From: Deltaproteobacteria bacterium
Lineage (GTDB): Bacteria > JAMCPX01
Length of the DNA: 64,000 bases
Direction of reading: 5' to 3'
NCBI GenBank assembly: GCA_023382265.1
Contig: JAMCPX010000039.1
Span: 59,076 to 123,075 of the forward strand
The first letter of the stretch is position 1; each line of letters begins with the position of its first letter. Below the pieces are notes generated by a model. That model was not told the origin of the DNA and ran no database searches. It was given only the letters and a program-made list of their open reading frames with translations. Positions 45,502 through 55,092 of the stretch are shown here, one piece after another. Made by a program: the position numbers and the translations under genes.

Positions 45502-46505
45502 TCACAGATGGGAGAGGAACCAAGAATTTTTCATATCGCACCATGGTAAGAATGTACGAGACCGTATACGTTGATTCATTGCGGATGAATAGGAAGCATA
45601 AATTGAAAATCGGATTCAAAACAAAAATTCTTAATTCATTGAGAAACATCTTTAAAATATCTGTATTGGAAAAGCTGCTGGTAAAATACACCATGTCCAG
45701 GGATTTCAGATCGTTGATTGTGAGGTTGGCTCCCAACAATTATCAATACCGGCCAAACTCGATCAGAAATGTTGTTCGCAATGGTATCGTTTACACGCTT
45801 GATATAAGCGACTGGATGGAATGGCAGCTTTATTATGGAATCAAAGATATAGCTTTGGGAAATGCCATTGCTTTGTGTAAAAGAGGTTACACGGTGTTTG
45901 ATGTGGGAACTAATATCGGAATAATGTTGTTGAATTTTGCAAAAGCTGTCGGGAGTGAAGGTTTTGTATACGGGTTTGAACCTAATCCGGTAGTTTATGA
46001 CAAATGTATTGAAAATATAGGCCTTAATAATTTTAGCAACATCAAAGTCTCAAACATGGGTTTGGGTAATCAGGATGGAGAATTTACGTTAACCACACCG
46101 AGTCCTTTAAATAAAGGCGGAGCTTATATAAACCTTAATGGTATGAAAGATGATCTGGTAAATTCCAGTTATAACGTTGCAGTCACAACGATTGATAAAT
46201 TCGTTCAGACTCATGCTGTTCCAAAGATAGATTTAATTAAAATAGACGTAGAAGGATTCGAATATAATGTTTTAAAAGGTGCGTTTCATATATTACAGAG
46301 GCATAAACCGCTATTATTTGTCGAAGTAGATGATAATTTCTTAAAAAGACAAGATTCGTCGGCAAAAGAGTTAGTAGAACTACTTCATGGATTAGGTTAT
46401 GTTGTTAGAAAGGCAGATACACATACCATTGTTAAACCGGATTATAATTTTCTTGATTGTCATTTTGATATAGTGTGCAGGGTGGAGATTGAACAGAACA
46501 AATAA
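45498..46505 (+). CDS. FkbM family methyltransferase
   Basis: A 335-residue protein. The methyltransferase core begins near residue 130 with TVFDVGTNIGIMLLNFAKAV, then FVYGFEPNPVVYDKCIENI and IDLIKIDVEGFEYNVLKGA, the FkbM pattern. FkbM enzymes O-methylate sugars or macrolides. The N-terminal ~100 residues are basic and may bind a partner. The listed ATG at 45498 overlaps the ISL3 remnant; ATGs at codons 16 and 19 (45543 and 45552) could be the original start. The next gene starts inside the last codons, so the two are coupled. Confidence 0.85.
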   Translation: MITDGRGTKNFSYRTMVRMYETVYVDSLRMNRKHKLKIGFKTKILNSLRNIFKISVLEKLLVKYTMSRDFRSLIVRLAPNNYQYRPNSIRNVVRNGIVYTLDISDWMEWQLYYGIKDIALGNAIALCKRGYTVFDVGTNIGIMLLNFAKAVGSEGFVYGFEPNPVVYDKCIENIGLNNFSNIKVSNMGLGNQDGEFTLTTPSPLNKGGAYINLNGMKDDLVNSSYNVAVTTIDKFVQTHAVPKIDLIKIDVEGFEYNVLKGAFHILQRHKPLLFVEVDDNFLKRQDSSAKELVELLHGLGYVVRKADTHTIVKPDYNFLDCHFDIVCRVEIEQNK

Positions 46506-47700
46506 TCCTAAAGCAATATTAATTTTCAGCATTGCTAATCCTGATTTTATAACAAAGTTCAAAAGAAAGGATCTCCTCAGTCAAGATCTGAAGGGATATT
46601 TTAAAAAGGTTCATTATGTGTTTCTGGTGGATAAACCTTTCAAACCATACAAAGAAAAGATTAACGATACCTATACTATCTTATATCTCAGCAATAAACG
46701 ATTTACATGGCTGCAAAAAGGCAAATTAAGGCATCTGAATACAGCGCTTTCATTGATGTATAATGTATTGTATCTCTGGCGTTATACCGCTAAAAACAAC
46801 ATCAGCGTACTCTTTTCACAAGAGCCTTTTATCCTCGGAAGCCTTGCTTATGCCATTTCCAAGATTACGGGTAAGCCGTATGTCGTGGAGGTATGCTCGA
46901 ACTTTAAAAATATATATTGGGAAGAAGGACGCCTGGAACTCCCTATACTGAAGACCGTCGACCGCGAGAAAAGGCTCTTGCGTTTTACCCTGCTCCACGC
47001 AAACGGTGTTATGGCTGACAGGGATAATTATTGGAATGATGGCATAATACCTCATGAACTTGGGGATCGATATTTCCGTTATCATTTTTCAATGGAAGAG
47101 GCTCATTACTCGCCTCCGGGAAACAGAGTAAATCTAAAACCGAACTATAACTCAATAAACAAAAAGGTTGTTCTCTATATAGGAAGGCTGATTCAAGAAA
47201 AGAGATCGGAGGATTTATCACTAATAGCAGAAGAGTTATTCTCAAATTACGATCTTCCAGACACAGTAATGTGGATTGTGGGAGACGGGCCATTGAAGCA
47301 ATATCTCAGAGAAGAAATAGAAAAATACAGGTTATCCGATAAGATTCTTTTTATAGAAAGTCAACCAACGGCGGCTGTTGCCAACTTCCTTTCTACAGCG
47401 GACGTTGTTATTGCACCGCATGCAGGCTGGGTTATTCCCGAATGCCAGCTTGCTGAAACTCCTATAGTTGTGTACGACTTTGAATGGCACAAAGAAGGTA
47501 TAGCGGACGGCAAGTACGGCATACTTGTTCCTTATAGAGATGCGAAGGCAATGGCGGACGCAGCAATAGACGTTCTCTTGCATCCTGACAAATACAAACC
47601 CATGATGAAAGAGGCACGGCAGTGGGTACTGCAAAACAATACACTTGAACGAGAGGTTGCAGACAAGCTGAAGATATACAAGACAGTGCTTGGTGGGTAA
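46489..47700 (+). CDS. GT4-like glycosyltransferase
   Basis: A 403-residue GT-B protein starting with TTG at 46489 after GGTGGAG. KVVLYIGRLIQEKRSEDLSL begins the donor domain, MWIVGDGPLKQYL follows, and PHAGWVIPECQLAETPIVV occupies the place of the Ex7E motif in a divergent form. It overlaps the FkbM gene by 17 bases. It belongs to the surface-glycan set and its sugar is unknown. It converges on the leftward GT2/RmlD pair with 4 bases between stops. Confidence 0.82.
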   Translation: MNRTNNPKAILIFSIANPDFITKFKRKDLLSQDLKGYFKKVHYVFLVDKPFKPYKEKINDTYTILYLSNKRFTWLQKGKLRHLNTALSLMYNVLYLWRYTAKNNISVLFSQEPFILGSLAYAISKITGKPYVVEVCSNFKNIYWEEGRLELPILKTVDREKRLLRFTLLHANGVMADRDNYWNDGIIPHELGDRYFRYHFSMEEAHYSPPGNRVNLKPNYNSINKKVVLYIGRLIQEKRSEDLSLIAEELFSNYDLPDTVMWIVGDGPLKQYLREEIEKYRLSDKILFIESQPTAAVANFLSTADVVIAPHAGWVIPECQLAETPIVVYDFEWHKEGIADGKYGILVPYRDAKAMADAAIDVLLHPDKYKPMMKEARQWVLQNNTLEREVADKLKIYKTVLGG

Positions 47701-47704
47701 ACAG

Positions 47705-48691
47705 TTATAAATGCTCTAATGCACTTGGCAACCGGCTATTGGTCCGGGAGTCTCTATTTTCTTTAGCAAGGTGGCGTTGTTTCAGGTTTCTCAACTTATT
47801 TCTTAAAAATGCCGGAATAAATATTTTAATAAACAGCGATAACCATCTTTCTGTGAATATAATAAACGGATAATTTGTAACAGCATTTGTCGTATGTTTC
47901 ATCAGTTGTCCCTGAAGGTTTCTCCCATAGGCATTTTCTGCAATAAAAAGGTGACCATGCGACAATGCCGCGCTTTTTAGGTGAGCAGGCTTATCATGCA
48001 TAAACGGATTTTGTATCATTTTATCAAGTGCAAAGAAGTAAGCTTTTTCCATTTGTACGAGCTGTGTTGTAGAGGACGTCCTTGTTATATGGTTTCTCAT
48101 GAAGAGTAATGGTAATGGCTGAAAATAACAGGGTGAAGCTATTGAGAGTCTAAAATTGAATTCCCAATCTTCGCTTGGCCAGATGAGAGGGCTCTCATCA
48201 AATTTGATATTTTCCAATAGCTTTCTTCTTACGGCGATTGTCAGCGTATTTATAAGATTACCTTTCAGCAACAATTTCCATATCCAACCTTCAACAGGAT
48301 AAGCATTGCCCTTCCAGTAATAGTTTTCATTAAACCAGAAGAATGGACCATGCACCCATTGCGTATCGGGCTTTCCCTGAATAAACTTGTAATAGGTTTC
48401 AAGGAACAGAGGTGACCAGAGGTCGTCATGATCGAGAAAGGTTATAAATTCTCCGCTTGCATTTATGATCCCGAGATTCCTGGCTGCCCCCTGGCGTTTG
48501 TTTGGCTGATAAAAGTATTTTATTCTATCAGATAGAAATGGCTCGACAGCCTGTTTTGTATGATCAGGAGAACCGTCATCAACGATAATGAGTTCGAAAT
48601 CTTTGTAGGTTTGATCAAGTACACTTTTGATTGTTTCTACTAATAAATTGGCATGGGTGTATGTAGGTGTTACGATAGAAAAGAAAGGCAT
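47705..48691 (-). CDS. GT2 glycosyltransferase
   Basis: A 328-residue GT-A inverting glycosyltransferase. MPFFSIVTPTYTHANLLVET is the opening, FELIIVDDGSPDHT gives the nucleotide-binding acidic stretch, and FITFLDHDDLWSP holds the DxD-type metal motif (DHDD). PSEDWEFNFRLSI near residue 170 contains the ED catalytic-base pattern. The C-terminal basic stretch may associate with the membrane. It overlaps the upstream RmlD-like gene by one base and is therefore coupled to it. Confidence 0.88.
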   Translation of the reverse strand: MPFFSIVTPTYTHANLLVETIKSVLDQTYKDFELIIVDDGSPDHTKQAVEPFLSDRIKYFYQPNKRQGAARNLGIINASGEFITFLDHDDLWSPLFLETYYKFIQGKPDTQWVHGPFFWFNENYYWKGNAYPVEGWIWKLLLKGNLINTLTIAVRRKLLENIKFDESPLIWPSEDWEFNFRLSIASPCYFQPLPLLFMRNHITRTSSTTQLVQMEKAYFFALDKMIQNPFMHDKPAHLKSAALSHGHLFIAENAYGRNLQGQLMKHTTNAVTNYPFIIFTERWLSLFIKIFIPAFLRNKLRNLKQRHLAKENRDSRTNSRLPSALEHL

Positions 48692-49575
48692 TATTCCCTC
48701 TCTTTTTTCATAAGCAGTAACCCCTCCTTAAACGAACGGGGTTTTATGCCTAAGTCTTTTTCCATTTTTGTCGTGTCATAGCATGTATTGAACGGTCTTG
48801 GAGCAATGTCTTTAAAATATGCATTTTTTACTGGTTCTATCAAATTATCATCCAATCCCCATACCCGTGCAGTTTCGATTGCCATCTCATACCTGTTCAT
48901 ACAGTCTTTACCTGCGAAATTATAGGTGCCGGTTTTTCCACTCTCTATAATCTTCCAAATACCATGTGCACAATCCATATCATACAGGGGATTTACAAAA
49001 ATATCATTAACCATTTTTACTGTTTTATGTTTTTTTAATGTCTTGACCAGCCTTGTTACAGGATTGCTTCTCTCGCCTTCGCTGTCCCAGCCGTACATAA
49101 GGATTGGTCTCACTATGACGGAATCCTCTATAAAAGCCTTTACAATATGTTCGCATATAATCTTTGTATGTCCGTAGAAATTGACAGGTGTTGCGAGATC
49201 AGTTTCTTTATAGGGAGGATTGTTACCGTCAAAAACAGCATTCGAAGATATATAAATTATCTTCGCTTTGTACTTTTTACAGGCAAAAACTATATTCTCG
49301 GTACCTTCAACATTGATTCTGTATGCCTCTTCCTTGTTCTTTTCGCACCAATCAACATTACCATTCCCGGCAGTGTGTATAACCCAATCCGGTATAAAAT
49401 TACTGAAAACATGCTCAACAGTATCCTTATTACTCAGGTCCATGTATACTGCATTTGGAACATGTGTTTGGGGGGGATTTTTAAAGTATGTCCAGATAAT
49501 ATCTTTGTTTGAAGGGGTTGTTTTTAATATACTGTTGCCTAATAATCCCTTGCCGCCTGTAATTAAAATCTTCAT
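48691..49575 (-). CDS. dTDP-4-dehydrorhamnose reductase-like protein
   Basis: A 294-residue extended SDR protein. MKILITGGKGLLGNSILKT is the NAD(P)-binding loop, IIYISSNAVFDG is the characteristic stretch, and YGHTKIICEHIV holds the catalytic YxxxK. RmlD relatives reduce dTDP-4-keto-6-deoxysugars to rhamnose; some relatives act on other keto-sugars. The other rml genes are not in the window, so specificity remains open. It is divergent to a GT4 gene, with only 5 bases between the two annotated starts, which suggests that the neighbour's true start is further in. Confidence 0.85.
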   Translation of the reverse strand: MKILITGGKGLLGNSILKTTPSNKDIIWTYFKNPPQTHVPNAVYMDLSNKDTVEHVFSNFIPDWVIHTAGNGNVDWCEKNKEEAYRINVEGTENIVFACKKYKAKIIYISSNAVFDGNNPPYKETDLATPVNFYGHTKIICEHIVKAFIEDSVIVRPILMYGWDSEGERSNPVTRLVKTLKKHKTVKMVNDIFVNPLYDMDCAHGIWKIIESGKTGTYNFAGKDCMNRYEMAIETARVWGLDDNLIEPVKNAYFKDIAPRPFNTCYDTTKMEKDLGIKPRSFKEGLLLMKKERE

Positions 49576-49631
49576 TAAGATTGGCTACACAAATAATTGA
49601 TTTATGTCAAATAAAATGCTTTTACAGTTTA

Positions 49632-50930
49632 ATGCCATTATGTACCAATCCTATTAATAAAAGAAACAAAGTCCTTTATATTACCTACAACGGTCTCTGT
49701 CAGCCGCTGGGACAATCGCAGGTGATACCTTATATAATTGGGCTTTCTAAACAGGGATATAAGTTTACAGTATTATCTTTTGAGCACCATTATGAAAAGG
49801 ACTTTGAGACAGAGCAAAAAAAGGTTCAAACTTTACTTGATAATGCCGGGATCAAATGGATCCCTATTAAATATCATAAACATCCGATGTTCTTTTCTTC
49901 CCTATATGATATAATGTATGGAATCCTCAAGGCTCTAATCTTTTTTACAAAAGAATCTTATTATATTGTCCATGCACGCAGCTATGTTCCAGGTATGATG
50001 GCTTTGATGTTAAAAAAGATATTCAAAACAAAATTCATCTTTGATATGCGAGGTATGATGGCAGATGAAAAGGTTGATGCTGAACAGTGGACAAGAAAAA
50101 GTACAAGCTACAAAACTACAAAATGGGCTGAAAGAAAAATGCTTATCAATGCGGATGCAATTGTTGTATTAACAGATAAGATTAAAACTTATCTTCAATC
50201 CTTTGCGTACATTAATGCTCCAATAAGCGTTATCCCAACATGCGTTGATCCAAGCCGGTTCCCTAATAGGAATAATTCCCCGACCTGTCTTTCAGATGAG
50301 TACACAGGCACATTTATTAAAGCGGGTTTGTTGGATGAAGACCAGCGTCATCAGATGCGTAAAGAACTCGATATCGATGATAAGATAGTAATTGTTTACT
50401 CCGGCTCTATCGGCACATGGTATCTATTTGATAAAATGGTTGAGTTTTTCAAAGTGATAAAGGCTAATGAGCCAAAGGCACATTTTTTACTGCTCAATAA
50501 AACAGAGCATGCCTATGCCCTGCGCATACTGAAGGATCAGGACGTTTCACCTGAGGATCATACGATTCAAGGGGTATCACCGGATGAAGTGCACAAATAT
50601 CTGTGGGCATCGGATATGGGCATATTCTTTATAAAACCAAGTTTTTCTAAGCAATCCTCATCTCCAACCAAGCTTGCGGAATATTTATCCTGCGGTTTAC
50701 CAGTTATAGGGAATTCAGGCGTAGGAGATACAGAGGAGATAATCCTTGAAAATGCTCTTGGCTCTATCGTTTATAAGTTTGAGCAGAAGGAGTACAGAAG
50801 GGCGTTTGATAGAGCAATGCAGTTGATAAACGATCCAGATTTTGATAAAAGAGCGCAGGGGATGGTTGATACATCATTATCCGTAAAGGTTGGGGTGAAA
50901 AGGTATAGGTGGATTTACGATAAACTGTAA
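49632..50930 (+). CDS. GT4-like glycosyltransferase
   Basis: A GT-B protein of 432 residues from the ATG at 49632; the frame is open from 49581, but that would leave 5 bases to the divergent gene and an odd cysteine-rich leader. VLYITYNGLCQPLGQSQVIP opens the acceptor domain. IVIVYSGSIGTWYLFDKMVE opens the donor domain and QSSSPTKLAEYLSCGLPVIG stands for the Ex7E region. This pattern is common in a subfamily acting on lipid-linked glycans. It precedes a membrane GT-C-like gene by 18 bases. Confidence 0.83.
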   Translation: MPLCTNPINKRNKVLYITYNGLCQPLGQSQVIPYIIGLSKQGYKFTVLSFEHHYEKDFETEQKKVQTLLDNAGIKWIPIKYHKHPMFFSSLYDIMYGILKALIFFTKESYYIVHARSYVPGMMALMLKKIFKTKFIFDMRGMMADEKVDAEQWTRKSTSYKTTKWAERKMLINADAIVVLTDKIKTYLQSFAYINAPISVIPTCVDPSRFPNRNNSPTCLSDEYTGTFIKAGLLDEDQRHQMRKELDIDDKIVIVYSGSIGTWYLFDKMVEFFKVIKANEPKAHFLLLNKTEHAYALRILKDQDVSPEDHTIQGVSPDEVHKYLWASDMGIFFIKPSFSKQSSSPTKLAEYLSCGLPVIGNSGVGDTEEIILENALGSIVYKFEQKEYRRAFDRAMQLINDPDFDKRAQGMVDTSLSVKVGVKRYRWIYDKL

Positions 50931-50948
50931 CAAGGGAATGGAGCATAT

Positions 50949-52232
50949 ATGAAAACTTTTGCAATAAGCCTGAAAAGAAATGCGGCACTATTATTTAAAA
51001 ATCGTAAACTAAATTTGTTCCTTTTATTTTCAGCCTATTTTTTTATTGGTGTTTTGTTTACACGTTTAATGAAATCAACTGGAGTTGGTTATTCGGTTGA
51101 TGATAACTTGAGATACAATCATTTAAGTAATCAAATTCTTGCAGGGAATTTCAATCTTAATATTGGCATTTTTATTGTAGCTCCTTTGTATCCGTATTTG
51201 GAAGCCTTTGTCAAATTATTAACTGGTAACCACTGGATAATAGGTATGATATTTGTTCAGATAATATTGTTCTCTTTATCTGGCATATATTTGTACCTTA
51301 TAGCCGAACTGCTTTTTGAGGAGTATTCAAGAAGAATACCTTTATTAAGTGCTTTTATATACTTAATCTTCCCTATGACTATGTGGTTTGTTGGAACATT
51401 CTCACAGGAGATGCTTTTTCAATCTTTATTTATAATAACGATTTATTATTTATTAAAAGCTCTTAAAGAACAAAACCTTAAATCGCTAATTACAAGTGCA
51501 TTTTTATATTTACTTACATTTCTAACCAAATCGCATATATTATTATTCTCACCATTCATTGTACTTATTATCTTTATTTCAATGAATACTACAAAAATAA
51601 GAAAATTGGTCTATAGCCTTATGTTTGGGGGAATATGCTTATTATTTACGCTTCCGTACGGATTATATAATTTGCGAGTTAATGGAGTTTATACTTTTTC
51701 AACCAATGGAGCTGATTTTTTCTTTTATACAGGCAACAATGAATCAACATATAAATTTTTGGTTGCGACCCCTTCAATCAATAGCAGTGAATACAAATGG
51801 TTGGCAAGCATGAGTTGGATTCCATCTGATGCGGTAAAAGACCGTAAGTTATATATTATAAAAGCTTTGCAATGGATTAAGGATAATCCAAGAAAATTTA
51901 TTGAACTAAAGAAAGTAGATTTATTTCAATTTCTTACACCAGGTGTAAGTTATAAACATTATCCATTTAATAAATGGCTCCAGAGTTTTATAGTATCTTT
52001 ACCTATTTATTTGTTTGGATATTTAGGGATAATAATAGCATTAACAAAAGATTTTAGGAAACATGTCTGGATTTTAAGTTTATTTTTAACCATGATAATT
52101 TTCTCTGTAGGTTTTTATGTTCAAAATAGATTTAGAACCATTACTATAGAGCCTTTTTATATAGTATATTCAGCATTTGGAATTTGGTATTTTTTAAAAC
52201 AGATCCCTTTAGGGAAGATATTACAACATTAG
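50949..52232 (+). CDS. GT-C-like membrane glycosyltransferase (ArnT/PMT family)
   Basis: A 427-residue inner-membrane protein with about 10-11 hydrophobic segments. The first periplasmic loop has SVDDNLRYNHLSNQIL, where the Asp pair suits the catalytic acid of GT-C enzymes that use polyprenyl-phosphate sugars (PF13231/PF02366 type). The C-terminal segments (FYIVYSAFGIWYFL) are strongly hydrophobic. It probably adds a sugar to a glycan on the periplasmic side, or modifies lipid A. GGGAATGGAG lies upstream of its ATG. The acceptor is unknown. Confidence 0.75.
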   Translation: MKTFAISLKRNAALLFKNRKLNLFLLFSAYFFIGVLFTRLMKSTGVGYSVDDNLRYNHLSNQILAGNFNLNIGIFIVAPLYPYLEAFVKLLTGNHWIIGMIFVQIILFSLSGIYLYLIAELLFEEYSRRIPLLSAFIYLIFPMTMWFVGTFSQEMLFQSLFIITIYYLLKALKEQNLKSLITSAFLYLLTFLTKSHILLFSPFIVLIIFISMNTTKIRKLVYSLMFGGICLLFTLPYGLYNLRVNGVYTFSTNGADFFFYTGNNESTYKFLVATPSINSSEYKWLASMSWIPSDAVKDRKLYIIKALQWIKDNPRKFIELKKVDLFQFLTPGVSYKHYPFNKWLQSFIVSLPIYLFGYLGIIIALTKDFRKHVWILSLFLTMIIFSVGFYVQNRFRTITIEPFYIVYSAFGIWYFLKQIPLGKILQH

Positions 52233-52289
52233 ATTGCTGTGGATAAAGAATATGAAACACGAACCGACTCTATGAAGTTTTTAATGAAG

Positions 52290-52340
52290 TATCCCGACGC
52301 CTGTACCGGGATATCTGTTATACCCAAGTACGTGGGTATA
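52290..52340. repeat. Two adjacent hairpins, part of a palindromic repeat
   Basis: TATCCCG/CGGGATA (52290-52296, 52307-52313) and TATACCCA/TGGGTATA (52319-52326, 52333-52340) are perfect stems. A TTCGCGGGAAT motif of the same dispersed repeat style follows near 52360. The 197 bases between the GT-C-like and GT4 genes otherwise hold nothing. Confidence 0.55.
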
Positions 52341-52429
52341 CATTCTCCGGATTACCTCTTTCGCGGGAATAACGATATAGACGTTTTACCCCGGCGTAAA
52401 CATCGTGGAAATCTTTTGATTATAAAACT

Positions 52430-53515
52430 ATGAGAATATTAATTCTATCGCCTCATCCAATAGAATCCCCTGGACCCAGATTCCGCATATATCAATATCT
52501 CTCATACTTTAAAGAAGCAGGCATTGAATACAAGGTAGGAGCATTCCTTAACAGTGCAGAGTATATGCACATATATAACGATCCTGCCACTTCTTTATTC
52601 GAGAAATCAAATGCAATGGTAAAAGGCCTATTAAGACAGATACACAATATCTCCGATATCAAGTCTTACGATGAAGTAATAGTTTATAGGGAGGCAATAT
52701 TATTTGGCAGACCATGGATAGAAAGGTATATCTCAATGAGAAAAATACCGATCATATTTGATTTTGATGATGCGATATGGATGCCGGTTAAAAGTACAAC
52801 AGGCATAAGCCCTTTCTTAAAAAGGCTTATAAAATCAGAAAGGAAGTTTGATGAGATAATAGGACTTTCTACGCACATAATAGCGGGGAATAATTATCTC
52901 GTCTCGCATGCAAAGTTATACAATGATCACATCTCTGTAATACCGACTATTGTAGATACGGATTATTATAAATCTACAGATATTAAACAAGACAAAAGCA
53001 ATGTCGTGATTGGCTGGATAGGCAGCGGATCTACAGCTATGTATCTTAAATTGCTTGATAATATCTGGAAGCGATTACCTGAAAATTGCAGCCTAAAAAT
53101 TATCGGTGGGGGGTACAATCCTGATGGTATCAAAACCGAAAATGTTAAATGGTCATTGGACACGGAATTAACAGAGATGTCTGAATTTGACATAGGTATT
53201 ATGCCTTTGCCGGATAATGAGTGGACAAGAGGTAAGTGTGGATTGAAGGTATTGCAGTATATGGCTATGGAGATGCCGTGCGCGGCTTCTCCTGTTGGCG
53301 TAAATACAGGAATAATACAGGATGGTATCAATGGTTTTCTTGCCAAAGATGAAAAAGAATGGGTTGAGAAGCTATCTTTGTTGATTGAAAATCCTGAGTT
53401 AAGGCAAAGGCTTGGTATGGCAGGAAGAAAAACAGTTGAAGAGCGGTATTCGGTAAAGGACTGGGCCCCGGTATATTTGAAGATTATAAAAGAAGTTATA
53501 AATAAAAAGAGATAA
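52430..53515 (+). CDS. GT4-type glycosyltransferase
   Basis: A 361-residue GT-B protein. MRILILSPHPIESPGPRFRI opens the acceptor domain and IFDFDDAIWMPVKST follows, a feature of a subgroup with a DDAIW motif. VVIGWIGSGSTAMYLKLLDN begins the donor domain, and GKCGLKVLQYMAMEMPCAAS replaces the canonical Ex7E motif. It lies in the rightward group and is followed after 15 bases by a methyltransferase gene. Its exact sugar is unknown. Confidence 0.87.
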   Translation: MRILILSPHPIESPGPRFRIYQYLSYFKEAGIEYKVGAFLNSAEYMHIYNDPATSLFEKSNAMVKGLLRQIHNISDIKSYDEVIVYREAILFGRPWIERYISMRKIPIIFDFDDAIWMPVKSTTGISPFLKRLIKSERKFDEIIGLSTHIIAGNNYLVSHAKLYNDHISVIPTIVDTDYYKSTDIKQDKSNVVIGWIGSGSTAMYLKLLDNIWKRLPENCSLKIIGGGYNPDGIKTENVKWSLDTELTEMSEFDIGIMPLPDNEWTRGKCGLKVLQYMAMEMPCAASPVGVNTGIIQDGINGFLAKDEKEWVEKLSLLIENPELRQRLGMAGRKTVEERYSVKDWAPVYLKIIKEVINKKR

Positions 53516-53530
53516 TGCGGAAGAAATAGA

Positions 53531-54529
53531 GTGGGATATTATACAGACAAAATAGAGGTCTTGAAAAATATCTTTGGTACAGAGAATGTAAACCTTAGTT
53601 CGGAAGGCTTACTTGTCGACAAACACTTTTATCCTATAGTTGATGATGTAATTGTTTTGCTGGATCCAATACAATATACAGAACATCTTAAAAAGAGATT
53701 AAAGATCACTACAGATAAAATAAACAATAAATCCTCTGAGTTCGCAGAAGATATTCAATTTACATTTGGTGAAGAGTGGCAGAAATTTTCAAGAATATTA
53801 CCGGAGCATAAACAAGAATTTCTTCAATACTTTGATCTGATAGATTTGAACAGTATAAAAAACAAAAGGGTTTGTGATCTCGGATGCGGTATTGGAAGGT
53901 GGAGTTACTTTCTGAGAGACAAATGCAAGGAACTTGTACTGGTAGATTTTTCTGAATCGATATTTATCGCACGTAATAATTTAAAAGACAGTAACGCTCT
54001 GTTTTTTATGTGTGACATTAAGAAATTACCATTTAGAGACAGTTTCGCTGATTTGATATTCTGTCTTGGTGTTCTACATCATTTACCCACCGACGCACTT
54101 GATGAAGTTAAAAATTTGAAAAAATACTCCCCTCTTCTTTTGATATACTTATATTATGCTCTCGATAATAGACCAATCCATTTTCGTATTTTGTTTTTCC
54201 ATGTTACCATTTTACGGAAATTGGTTTCAAGGATCAGGAATCCTTTATTTCGTTCGATTTTTACCTGGTTCACAACAATTACGGGATATTTACCAATGAT
54301 AGAGTTAGGTAAGATACTAAAACCTATCGGGTTGTCAAAACATATTCCCCTGTATGAGTCTTATAACAAGAATACCATAAAGCGTATAAAGCAGGATGTA
54401 TATGATCGGTTTTTTACCAACATAGAGCAGAGGCTCAGTAGAAATCAGATTGCGGCATTAAATAAAGAGTTTTCCACTGTTATTATTTCGGACAACCTGC
54501 CATATTGGCATTTTTTATGTGAGAGATGA
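53531..54529 (+). CDS. Class I SAM-dependent methyltransferase
   Basis: A 332-residue protein starting with GTG at 53531, preceded by AGAAATAGA but no strong ribosome site. The N-terminal ~110 residues resemble a Trm112-like or unrelated leader. The methyltransferase core has KRVCDLGCGIGRWSYFLRDK near residue 118, LVLVDFSESIFIARNNL and FCLGVLHHLPTDALDEV. The C-terminal half is hydrophobic and basic, with RPIHFRILFFHVTILRKLV. Relatives occur in polysaccharide loci and act on sugars. It ends the rightward gene group. Confidence 0.8.
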   Translation: MGYYTDKIEVLKNIFGTENVNLSSEGLLVDKHFYPIVDDVIVLLDPIQYTEHLKKRLKITTDKINNKSSEFAEDIQFTFGEEWQKFSRILPEHKQEFLQYFDLIDLNSIKNKRVCDLGCGIGRWSYFLRDKCKELVLVDFSESIFIARNNLKDSNALFFMCDIKKLPFRDSFADLIFCLGVLHHLPTDALDEVKNLKKYSPLLLIYLYYALDNRPIHFRILFFHVTILRKLVSRIRNPLFRSIFTWFTTITGYLPMIELGKILKPIGLSKHIPLYESYNKNTIKRIKQDVYDRFFTNIEQRLSRNQIAALNKEFSTVIISDNLPYWHFLCER

Positions 54530-54632
54530 TTTATTGGAAATAAGGATTTGCTCTTGATATTGGAAAATGTAATTTACAATCCCTTGATAAGGGGGACACA
54601 TTGGGTTTGGTTTTAATGACGTAGCTGAAAAG

Positions 54633-54712
54633 ATTTGACCCCTTGCTACTTGCCATCTTCAGCATTATGCTTTTCTTGCTCGGCGTGAGCAGGTTTAACA
54701 AGCGGATCGGGT
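54633..54712 (+). pseudogene. Possible transposase-like fragment
   Basis: A short frame reads DPLLLAIFSIMLFLLGVSRF and then NKRIG before a stop, a pattern reminiscent of the N-terminal helical part of DDE transposases. It is only ~26 codons, with nothing else of the element around it. The family assignment is weak. Confidence 0.25.
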
Positions 54713-54734
54713 AGAGGTATAGATATTTGCAGAT

Positions 54735-55090
54735 TTACGCGGGAATATCCCCACTGTTATCAAGATAACAAGTGGTAAAGTCCATGATGTAAATATTATT
54801 GATGATCTTATTATGGAAACTGGTGCGATTTATATTATGAATCGCGGTTATCTGAATTTCTCCCGCCAATGATAGCAAGTGAGTGTTTTGATTAAATCTT
54901 TTAGCCGCGATCTTTTTTATTGTGAGATCTTTATAAATAAAGTAGGAAGACAAATACACATAATATCCTTCACCATCAGAATGTATAGGAGGCACGCTAT
55001 ACTTATATATGGATAGGTATAGAAAAACATAAGTAACCAAGGATATCAGTGCGATTATGAGAACAACATGCTCAGAGGTATGCGTTAATA
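54735..55090 (-). pseudogene. Truncated membrane protein, GT-C-like N-terminus
   Basis: A minus-strand frame opens inside the end of the preceding gene without an ATG (a TTG at 55040 is possible). It gives a hydrophobic segment VVLIIALISLVTYVFLYLS followed by SDGEGYYVYLSSYFIYKDL, a pattern of membrane glycosyltransferase relatives with an SDGxGYY motif. After ~100 codons it ends in non-conserved residues. The remaining ~10 membrane segments are missing. It is a remnant on the right side of the rightward group; 54530-54734 holds only the doubtful fragment above. Confidence 0.5.
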
Positions 55091-55092
55091 TG

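Noticed and set aside
52239..52433. A 64-codon frame between the GT-C-like and GT4 genes
   Set aside because: It runs through two perfect hairpins and a dispersed-repeat motif; its translation has no family character.
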